A stretch of DNA of 64,000 bases, taken from Terrisporobacter mayombei. GTDB taxonomy: Bacteria; Bacillota; Clostridia; Peptostreptococcales; Peptostreptococcaceae. The first letter of the stretch is position 1; each line of letters starts with the position of its first letter. Positions 37,167 to 45,463 of the stretch are shown one piece after another. The notes under the pieces were generated by a model. It had not been told where the DNA came from. It worked only from the letters and a program-made list of their open reading frames with translations, and did not search any database. The position numbers and the translations under genes are program-made. The DNA is taken from assembly GCF_020748465.1 (NCBI RefSeq), contig NZ_JAHZMP010000002.1, forward strand, positions 124,001 to 188,000, in the 5' to 3' direction.

Positions 37167-38992
37167 GTATAAGTGTAAGTTCCATTAAAACAAGGATTGA
37201 AACAAATGTCTTTTCTGATTTGTCCTCTATTTGGATAGTGTATAAGTGTAAGTTCCATTAAAACAAGGATTGAAACTCTCAACTAAAGAACGTCTAGTTA
37301 TCTTAGCTAAAGAAGTATAAGTGTAAGTTCCATTAAAACAAGGATTGAAACATGGTAGATGATGAAGAAGCGTTAAGACAAGAGTCGTGTATAAGTGTAA
37401 GTTCCATTAAAACAAGGATTGAAACATAATAGCAGAACGTAAAAACGACTATGTAAAAGAAGTATAAGTGTAAGTTCCATTAAAACAAGGATTGAAACAT
37501 TGTTAAACAGTTTAAAAAAGATGGTTCGCAGGCAGTATAAGTGTAAGTTCCATTAAAACAAGGATTGAAACATTCTCTTACTTTTTCATTTCTTTCTTGT
37601 CTTATTTTGTATAAGTGTAAGTTCCATTAAAACAAGGATTGAAACATTCATGTCTATTTCCATCTTGAACATACCAGAATTTGTATAAGTGTAAGTTCCA
37701 TTAAAACAAGGATTGAAACACTGTGATTTTGCAACAAAAACAGGATATACGTTTACTGGTATAAGTGTAAGTTCCATTAAAACAAGGATTGAAACTAATA
37801 CCTTAAACAATATACCACTCTCCTTATATATGTATAAGTGTAAGTTCCATTAAAACAAGGATTGAAACAATTTGTTCCATGAATTATTTACTTTTTGTTT
37901 CCATGTGTATAAGTGTAAGTTCCATTAAAACAAGGATTGAAACGCTAAATCTTTTTTTGAATCCTCATTTAATTGATATTCGTATAAGTGTAAGTTCCAT
38001 TAAAACAAGGATTGAAACAGGAACTTTATACTAAAATATATTAAAGAGAATGTGGTGTATAAGTGTAAGTTCCATTAAAACAAGGATTGAAACACAAATA
38101 GGATAGGTAGACAAATATTTTTCGATAAGGGTATAAGTGTAAGTTCCATTAAAACAAGGATTGAAACGCTGTATATGGTGCATATAGATGTTTTTCTCAA
38201 GATGGTATAAGTGTAAGTTCCATTAAAACAAGGATTGAAACACTGGATTATTTTGTGCTGTTGTTCCATCAAGTGCACAGTATAAGTGTAAGTTCCATTA
38301 AAACAAGGATTGAAACTCCTTCCGTAATGAGAACTAAACTTTTACCTTTTGGTGTATAAGTGTAAGTTCCATTAAAACAAGGATTGAAACATGTTACTTA
38401 TTAGTAACTATAACTCTTTCTGGAGTTGTATAAGTGTAAGTTCCATTAAAACAAGGATTGAAACGTTCTGGATAATGATTTTCTTGCCACCTGCACCAGT
38501 CGTATAAGTGTAAGTTCCATTAAAACAAGGATTGAAACAACGAATTACAAGTAATTTCAGAAGAAGGTTATTCAGGATATTTGTATAAGTGTAAGTTCCA
38601 TTAAAACAAGGATTGAAACATTCTCCATTATATACTGCACGATTTCCTTTTTTTAGTATAAGTGTAAGTTCCATTAAAACAAGGATTGAAACAATTATTT
38701 CTTTCTTTTAAATTTCTTAATATTCTTCCGTATAAGTGTAAGTTCCATTAAAACAAGGATTGAAACAAATTAGATATTACCTTTATATGCTCACTTGTTT
38801 TAAAGTATAAGTGTAAGTTCCATTAAAACAAGGATTGAAACTGCTTTCAAAGGAAGTTATGGTATATTTGACCACTACATAGTATAAGTGTAAGTTCCAT
38901 TAAAGCAAGGATTGAAACTAATATTATAAACTTCTAATTCTACTCCTGTTAAATCGTATAAGTGTAAGTTCCATTAAAACAAGGATTGAAAT
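37167..38992 (+). CRISPR. CRISPR array 3: 25 repeats, 24 spacers
   Basis: 37-nt repeats with 5' part GTATAAGTGTAAGTTCC and 3' part CAAGGATTGAAAC. The first is at 37167 and the last at 38956. Spacers are 36-40 nt except one of 44 nt at 38539-38582. The last two repeats have changes (AAAGCAAGG at 38882; ending GAAAT at 38956), so the old end is at the right. It is the longest and least altered array and lies directly behind cas1-cas2-cas4, so it may be the most active one. Confidence 0.97.
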
Positions 38993-39044
38993 AATATTGT
39001 TTATCTAGAAACTTATATAATGATTAAAACCATACAAACAAAAA

Positions 39045-39077
39045 ATAACCTAGGCGATGGGAGAGGGCCTAGGTTAT
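39045..39077 (-). terminator. hairpin downstream of array 3
   Basis: ATAACCTAGGC and GCCTAGGTTAT form an 11-bp stem. A T-run follows on the minus strand only. It would stop transcripts coming from the right before they run antisense into the array. Confidence 0.6.
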
Positions 39078-39212
39078 AGTTAATATGTAAAATAAAAATA
39101 AAAAAAATTAATAAAATATATGTATAGAAATTCAAAAGTATGTCTATAATTTAAATATCCTAATTAGAATATCTTTGTTCATTGATTCATTATTTTTTTT
39201 TCATATATCGCG

Positions 39213-39247
39213 AAAATAGCCTGGACATCGGAAATCCAGGCTATTTT
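39213..39247. terminator. terminator of the ABC-3C operon
   Basis: A 13-bp perfect stem, AAAATAGCCTGGA with its complement, giving T-runs on both strands. It lies 7 nt past the stop of the minus-strand ABC ATPase frame. Confidence 0.8.
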
Positions 39248-39253
39248 TGTGTT

Positions 39254-41034
39254 TTACTTCAAATCTTCCAAAAATCCATATCTACCAATTTTATCATCCT
39301 TAGTAAATCTAATAACATTAACACCATCATAATTCACCTCAGGAATACTATTTTCAACAATAATAGTTTGTCCGTCATTTTTATGATTTAACAAATACTG
39401 AAATAAAGCGCCTTTCATGCTATCAGAAGCTTTACCTTCCACATTTTGTTTAAGTGACAAAATAGGAGAGTCTATAATAAGAAGACCAGGGCAAAACTTG
39501 CCATGTTCCAGTAGGTATTCTCTAAGTGCAATAGCCATAATTGTATTTAAAAAAGCACGGTATCCTTTGCCATAGGTAAGTTTACTTTTTTCACCTACCA
39601 TTATGTCAAAGGATGAAAGATCAAACTTTACATTGGCGTAGTTTTCAAAAAGGCAACACTTTAAAATATTTTGTAGTTTCTTATTAATTGTATTTAAAAA
39701 ATCTTCTTTAAAGTATTCTTTTGCTTTGTACTTCATGTCACATGTATATTTAATTTCTAGTTTTTGTAAATCGCAAATCATATTATGTTGAAAGCTTTTT
39801 ATAATAGATGATTCCTTATGATTTTCTATGGAAAGTTTGTATTCATCCAATGTTTCTTTTAGTTTATTAATTTGAGGCTTAAGTTTCGCGTTTATAAGAG
39901 ATTCTATTTCTATACGTTTTTTAGTTAATTTCAAACTCTTTTCCTGCAAATTATTTAGCTCACAAATTAAATCACTTTCAGCATTATCCAAGTCTGTTAT
40001 TTTAAGTAGAAGTTTGTTTACCTCAACGTGTGATGCTTCTACAAAAGATGGTTCTTTTATTTTTGGCAAAGCACCATAGCAAATGGGGCACTTTGATTCT
40101 GTCTGAAAGTTACAACCATTAGCTTGGCCTTCTACTATGAATGTGAATCTTTTTATATCTGACATATATTGGCTACGTAAATTCTCGTAGCGTCCAGCAA
40201 GTATGCTGCACTGTGCTAGCTCATCATTTAATTTATAAATTTCTTGTGATAAGTCTTTGCTTTTTATGGTAGCTACTGTAATTTCCCCTTCTTTTTGGGT
40301 TATTTCATTTAAAATAGAGTCAATTTTTTTCTGAAGAAGATTCACATCACAAGTTTCTGTTTTTGAAATTTCTTTTTCCCAAGCAGATAAATAAGAAAGA
40401 TTGTGATTTATATAATTCATAAGGGCGTTTTTTCTTGTTTGTCTTATTATTTTATATTCTTGCAAATCAAAATCTTCAAAGAAATTTCCTGTTATTAAAT
40501 AAAGTAGAGAAGATAAAATAGCTGTGTCTGAACTTTCCTTTCTTTTAAATAGAATACTTTCCCTTTGGAATACATTGTCTTCTTCTATAAAAAATGTATG
40601 CAAAAAGTTCTAAAAGAAAGCGATTGCCTTTCGAAATTTTGATTTTTTATTATTTTTGGAGGAGAGTTTATTTCCATTAGTTTGAGAAATAAGTCTCCAA
40701 TATATAGCCTAGATTTTGTTTTGCTGTATTTACCAGATTCAATTTGTGGGTTATTACTTTCTACATAAATATTATTTTCTTCAAAATTACGTTTGAGAAA
40801 AATAGGACCGCAACTAGTTGAAATTTCCATATTTACTATGTCATACCCCGTGTTTTTGCTTAGAGGAAAGTCTTTATTATCACAACCAAAGATAAAATCT
40901 ATACATTCTAGAATATAGGTTTTTCCTGTGTCAGATGGACCACATACAATGTTAAGATTATTTGTAAATTCTATAGATGAAGTTTTAACATTATTTCCAC
41001 TTAAAGATAACTTCTTTATATAAAAACTAGACAA
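39254..41034 (-). pseudogene. ABC-3C system ATPase (DUF3732-like), split by a one-base frameshift
   Basis: Two adjacent minus-strand frames are halves of one SMC/Rad50-like ATPase. The N-part (41034 to 40585) has Walker A in IVCGPSDTGKTYILECIDFIFG. The C-part (40603 to 39254) has a coiled coil, a zinc-hook-like KCPICYGAL, and the LLIIDSPIL Walker B with ABC signature region before it. At the join, AGAACTTTTTGCAT has five Ts; six would give continuous RTFLHTFFIEED. So the gene is disrupted by a one-base loss in a homopolymer, or needs a -1 frameshift, or the base call is wrong. It is the NTPase of the three-gene ABC-3C system. Confidence 0.8.
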
Positions 41035-41490
41035 TTACTTATCCTCCTTGCTAAAAGAAGAGATGCAACACTCTCTTATCATATTAAGTACATCACGATC
41101 ACTTTTATTTGTTACAAATTTTTGTGATTTACAAGCTAATTCTCTAAATTTATTTGCATAATCACTTGTAAATGTGTGACAATATTCTATTCCTTTTTCT
41201 GTTATTTTATATGTAAAACCTTTGTCACTAAATTTTATAATAGCTAGTCTTTTACAAATAAGTGTTCTTAGACCTTGGTCCACTTGTTTTCTTATTTTAG
41301 GTAGCTGGCTAAATTTAAAATTATTGTCACCTTGCAAATTATTTTCACTTATTTTAAAAGTTTCACCATAAATACAGATGAAATCAATATTTGCTATCAT
41401 ATCTGAAGTTAAAAAATTATTATCGTATTCATTTAGAATAAGTAAAACTCTTAGTGATGATTCAAAAGTTGAGTTAAATATATTATGCAT
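41035..41490 (-). CDS. ABC-3C middle component (MC2-like)
   Basis: 151 residues. The opening MHNIFNSTFESSLRVLLILNEYDNNFLTSDMIANIDFICIYG is what I associate with middle component proteins of ABC three-component systems, which have a winged-helix-like fold. FTYKITEKGIEYCHTFTSDYANKFRELA supports this. It links the ATPase to the effector-bearing protein. It ends directly before the ATPase start and overlaps the upstream gene by 8 nt, so all three genes are one operon. Confidence 0.75.
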   Translation of the reverse strand: MHNIFNSTFESSLRVLLILNEYDNNFLTSDMIANIDFICIYGETFKISENNLQGDNNFKFSQLPKIRKQVDQGLRTLICKRLAIIKFSDKGFTYKITEKGIEYCHTFTSDYANKFRELACKSQKFVTNKSDRDVLNMIRECCISSFSKEDK

Positions 41491-42499
41491 TTTTTTCTAC
41501 CCATGCTATTTCTTCGTCGTTTACTAACATATGACAAAGGCCTTTCTTTTCAAAAATACTGATCCAGCCAGGAATTTTAGTAAGTTTTGACTGGCTAAGT
41601 TGAACTGTTGTAACATGTTTCATCACTTCATTTAAACGTCTAAACCCATTTTCATAATCATCTTCATAAGCATCAATAATTCCAGCAAGGGTTTCTAATT
41701 TTAGCATATTAAATTCATTAGCACAAAATATGTCTCTTGTTGATTGTCTGATAGATTCTGCTGCATAGTAGTATCTGCGTTGTCTTTCAAAGTTTTTATA
41801 ATATTTTGGGTATTTTTCCAAATCATCTTTTGAAATTTCTAAAAGACCTTCTTCATCTGCATAAGCAGCAAGTAGCTCCAAGGTGTATGTCATTTCGTGG
41901 TCTTCTATTTTGCTTGGTGGTGATAGTTTTTTTGGTGATGGAAATTTATTATATATTTCATTTAACTTGTTCAAATCATCTTCTATGAAAGAGTAGGTGA
42001 TTGACTTCGGATCACTTTCTTTTTGTAAAGTTTTATTGTTTTTGTGTGAAGTTTTGTTATCTTTTTGTAGTGAGTATAAAAAAGTATCTGATAGAAATTT
42101 TCCGATTTCATTATCTTCATATAAGTTTATCAAGTTGTTTTTAATATAATCAGACATGGTTGTATCATTTTTTATTAGTTTTAATAGAGTAGAATAAGTG
42201 TCTAGTTCCATTTGAGGACTAAGTGCATTTATAACTTTTACCTCAAAATAATCCTCAGATTTGGCAATGATTTTTGGACATGATGCAGCCTTTTTTATGG
42301 TTGCTGGTATATCAGTATGTTGATTTATCCATTTGTTAACATAGTAGTTGTTTATGTGGTATTGTTCCCCTTCTTTGTTCAAAACGTTTTCATCATTAAC
42401 AATAAAATCTAGTAGCAGTTTTGTTACTTCAATGTTTGTAGCTTTACATATGCCTTTTTTCATAGTTTTTGCATAAGTAGCAAAATTCAAAGTATTCAT
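41483..42499 (-). CDS. ABC-3C third component, putative effector-side protein
   Basis: 338 residues from the ATG at 42499, with AGGAGGGGG 7-12 nt upstream; the open frame reaches 42520. The C-terminal half (LELLAAYADEEGLLEISKDDLEKYPKYYKNFERQRRYYYAAESIRQSTRDIF) is helical and resembles the shared C-terminal domain of ABC-3C third components. The N-terminal ~150 residues would hold the specific effector, which I do not recognise. First gene of the operon, divergent from the phage-type cassette. Confidence 0.65.
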   Translation of the reverse strand: MNTLNFATYAKTMKKGICKATNIEVTKLLLDFIVNDENVLNKEGEQYHINNYYVNKWINQHTDIPATIKKAASCPKIIAKSEDYFEVKVINALSPQMELDTYSTLLKLIKNDTTMSDYIKNNLINLYEDNEIGKFLSDTFLYSLQKDNKTSHKNNKTLQKESDPKSITYSFIEDDLNKLNEIYNKFPSPKKLSPPSKIEDHEMTYTLELLAAYADEEGLLEISKDDLEKYPKYYKNFERQRRYYYAAESIRQSTRDIFCANEFNMLKLETLAGIIDAYEDDYENGFRRLNEVMKHVTTVQLSQSKLTKIPGWISIFEKKGLCHMLVNDEEIAWVEKNA

Positions 42500-42748
42500 A
42501 GGTCCCCCTCCTATAACCATTTAAATTTTATCCCAATTTTACCCCGATTACTTCTTTAGCAATTGGTTTTATTATTTAAGTATAAAAGTTGTAAGAAATA
42601 TTTGAATAAATAAACTTCTATATTATGGATTATAGCAAGATTTTTATCATTTTAACAGAACTTTAGATTGTTTTTATAGGATTTTTATTTACAACAACTT
42701 TTATAAAACTAAATACCAGTGTGGTAAAAAATTAAAGGAGGAGTAATT

Positions 42749-43291
42749 ATGAGTAAAAACACAAATTTAAGAAAGGTAATTGTACCATGTAGATTTTCTT
42801 ATCTATATTGTTTTGAACCTAATTTTGCAAATGAGTATGGAGTAAAGTATTCTGTCGCAGCAATTATACCAAAAAGTGATATTAAAACAATTGAATCAAT
42901 CATGAAGGCAATTGACCAAGCAAAAAAGGACTACGCTTCAAAATGGGATGGGAAAATTCCTAGTAATTTAAAAATACCTCTTAGAGATGGTGACTTGGAG
43001 CGTGCAAATGACGAGTCTTATAGAGGATGTTATTTTTTAGGTGCAAACAGCAAGGGAAAACCTCAAGTTGTAGATAAAAAGGTGCAACCTATTCTGGATG
43101 AAAAGGAAGTTTACTCTGGTTGCTATGGTCGTATTAGTGTTACTTTTTATGGTTATAACTCTGGTGGGAATATGGGTATAGGAGCAAGTCTTGGCAATAT
43201 TCAAAAGATAAAAGATGGTGATCCACTGGGTGAGAGAGTAAGTGCAAGTGATGAGTTTGATGAAATTATGGAAGAAAATTTCCTGAGTTAG
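42749..43291 (+). CDS. phage DUF2815 protein, probable ssDNA-binding protein
   Basis: 180 residues. VIVPCRFSYLYCFEPNFANEYGVKYSVAAIIPKSD and YSGCYGRISVTFYGYNSGGNMGIGASLGNIQKIKDG are typical of DUF2815 proteins in phage replication modules of Firmicutes, thought to bind single-stranded DNA in a Gp2.5-like way. The acidic C-terminus (DEFDEIMEENFL) fits ssDNA-binding proteins. A DNA polymerase follows 12 nt later. The 42521-42748 gap holds the divergent promoters; no gene is visible there. Confidence 0.85.
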   Translation: MSKNTNLRKVIVPCRFSYLYCFEPNFANEYGVKYSVAAIIPKSDIKTIESIMKAIDQAKKDYASKWDGKIPSNLKIPLRDGDLERANDESYRGCYFLGANSKGKPQVVDKKVQPILDEKEVYSGCYGRISVTFYGYNSGGNMGIGASLGNIQKIKDGDPLGERVSASDEFDEIMEENFLS

Positions 43292-43303
43292 AGGGAGGAA
43301 AAA

Positions 43304-45241
43304 GTGGATATTTTATCAATTGATATAGAAACATTTTCTAAGGTGAATTTATCAAAGTGTGGCGTTTATTCTTATAGTGATTGTGACAGTTTTGAGGTTT
43401 TGCTATTTGCTTATGCTTTTAATAATGAGCAGGTGAAAATTGTGGACTTGGCAAATGGAGAAAAGTTGCCAGAGAAAGTTATTAAGGCACTACAAGATGA
43501 AAAAATTATAAAAACTGCTTTTAATGCAGTATTTGAAAGAACTTGTCTTTCAAAATATCTAGGAGTAGAACTTTCACCAAAGTCTTGGCTTTGTACTCAA
43601 GTTCAATCAGCCATATTAGCTTTGCCACAATCATTGGAAAATGTGGGAGAAATACTAAATATAAAAAGTAAAAAAATGAAGGAAGGCAAAGATTTAATAA
43701 AATTTTTCACTATACCTTGCAAACATACTAAAAATAACAATTACAAAGAAAGAAATATGCCAATAGATTCACCAGAAAAGTGGGAAATTTTTAAAGAATA
43801 TTGTATAAGAGATGTAATTTGTGAAATGGAAATTAGAGAAAGACTTAGTAAATTTCCTGTTAGTAAGAGCGAAATGGAAATTTATAAAATAGATCAGGAG
43901 ATAAACGACAGAGGCATACTTGTTGATATAAATTTTGTAAACAAAGCAATAGAATGTGATTTGAAATACAAAGAAAAAATAATCTCCGAACTTTATGAAT
44001 TAACAAAAATAGAAAACCCAAACTCCATATTACAAATGAAAAACTGGTTAAATGACCAGGGAGCTAAGACTAATAATTTAGACAAAAAATCGGTGAAGAA
44101 GTTAATAAAAAAGAGTGAAGGGAAAGTAAAAGAAGTCTTAAAACTTAGACAGTTAATGAGCAAAACTTCAGTGAAAAAATATGAAGCAATAGAAAGATGT
44201 ATTTCCAAAGACAACAGAGTTCACGGATTGTTTCAGTCTTATGGAGCTACTCGAACAGGAAGGTGGGCAGGAAGACTTGTTCAGGTGCAAAACCTTCCAC
44301 AAAATCACATAAAAGACTTAAGTTTAGCAAGAGATATTGTGAAAAGTGGAGAATATGAAAAGCTGGAACTTTTAGAAGAATCCACGCCAAATATATTGTC
44401 CCAACTTATAAGAACAGCCTTTGTACCAAGGGAGGGTTATGAGTTTGTGGTGGTGGATTTTAGTTCAATTGAGGCAAGGGTTTTGGCTTGGATTAGTAAT
44501 GAACAGTGGAGGATAAAAATTTTTGAAAGTCATGGAAAAATATACGAAGCATCAGCATCAGAGATTTTTAATGTACCCATAAATGAAGTTACAAAAGGAA
44601 GCAGCCTAAGGCAAAAAGGTAAAATTGCCGAGTTAGCCCTGGGATATGGTGGATCAGTGGGAGCATTAACAATTATGGGCGCCTTGGAAATGGATTTAAA
44701 AGAAGAAGAATTATTACCACTAGTGCAAAAATGGAGAAGAGTAAATTCTAATATTACCAAGTTTTGGTGGGATGTGGGAAATGCAGCCATAAGAGTAGTA
44801 AAAGAAAAGATGCCAGTTACTGTGGGGAAAATCACTTTTTCCTATGAAAGTGGAATGCTTTTTATAAAACTTCCCAGTGGTAGAAAACTAGCTTATGCAA
44901 AGCCAAGAATGGAAAAAAACAAATTTGGCACATACTCATTAACTTATGAAGGCATAGGAGAGCAGAAAAAGTGGACAAGAATTGAAACTTATGGTCCAAA
45001 ACTAGTTGAAAATATAGTACAGGGAATAAGTAGGGACATTTTAGCTTATGCCATGTTGAACATGAGAGATAGGAACTTGGATATTGTTATGCATGTTCAC
45101 GATGAGGCAGTTTTGGAAGTTAAAAAGGATGAAAAAACAGTGGATGAAATATGTGACATAATGACAATAGTACCACCTTGGGCAGAAAAACTACCCCTAA
45201 GAGCAGAAGGCTACAAATGTGACTTTTATAAAAAAGAATAA
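43304..45241 (+). CDS. phage-type family A DNA polymerase
   Basis: 645 residues from a GTG start with GAGGGAGGAAAA before it. The N-terminal 3'-5' exonuclease opens with LSIDIETFSKVN (Exo I). The polymerase domain has motif A in VVDFSSIEARVLAW, motif B in RQKGKIAELALGYGGSVGAL and motif C in MHVHDEAVLEV. There is no 5' nuclease domain, as usual for phage enzymes. It is probably the replicase of a now incomplete phage or plasmid. Confidence 0.93.
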   Translation: MDILSIDIETFSKVNLSKCGVYSYSDCDSFEVLLFAYAFNNEQVKIVDLANGEKLPEKVIKALQDEKIIKTAFNAVFERTCLSKYLGVELSPKSWLCTQVQSAILALPQSLENVGEILNIKSKKMKEGKDLIKFFTIPCKHTKNNNYKERNMPIDSPEKWEIFKEYCIRDVICEMEIRERLSKFPVSKSEMEIYKIDQEINDRGILVDINFVNKAIECDLKYKEKIISELYELTKIENPNSILQMKNWLNDQGAKTNNLDKKSVKKLIKKSEGKVKEVLKLRQLMSKTSVKKYEAIERCISKDNRVHGLFQSYGATRTGRWAGRLVQVQNLPQNHIKDLSLARDIVKSGEYEKLELLEESTPNILSQLIRTAFVPREGYEFVVVDFSSIEARVLAWISNEQWRIKIFESHGKIYEASASEIFNVPINEVTKGSSLRQKGKIAELALGYGGSVGALTIMGALEMDLKEEELLPLVQKWRRVNSNITKFWWDVGNAAIRVVKEKMPVTVGKITFSYESGMLFIKLPSGRKLAYAKPRMEKNKFGTYSLTYEGIGEQKKWTRIETYGPKLVENIVQGISRDILAYAMLNMRDRNLDIVMHVHDEAVLEVKKDEKTVDEICDIMTIVPPWAEKLPLRAEGYKCDFYKKE

Positions 45242-45309
45242 AAGCAAAAATTATAAATTAAAAATAAAAATGAAATAGAAAGAAAACTTATAAAATAATT
45301 AAAAACAAC

Positions 45310-45353
45310 CTAGGAATATAACAAAAGAATAATTGTACTTGTTATATTCCTAG
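45310..45353. terminator. strong hairpin between polymerase and primase genes
   Basis: A 15-bp perfect inverted repeat (CTAGGAATATAACAA and its complement) with a 14-nt loop and no clean T-run on either side. It could be a terminator, a processing site or an element end. Confidence 0.45.
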
Positions 45354-45463
45354 TAGAAAATAATATTATGATTTTTTTGGATTATATAAGATAGTAATAT
45401 TGAAATGCACTTAAATTATACAAATTGAAAAAAGTAATGAACGTGATAAAGAAAGGATAAAAA

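Noticed and set aside
37586..38674. Minus-strand frames with repeated FNPCFNGTYTYT / VSILVLMELTLI peptides over array 3
   Set aside because: Same artefact: CRISPR repeats read as protein in two frames.
40585..41034. Treating the short ATPase frame as a separate complete gene
   Set aside because: It stops right after Walker A region and lacks Walker B; the continuation is in the next frame, so it is half of one split gene.
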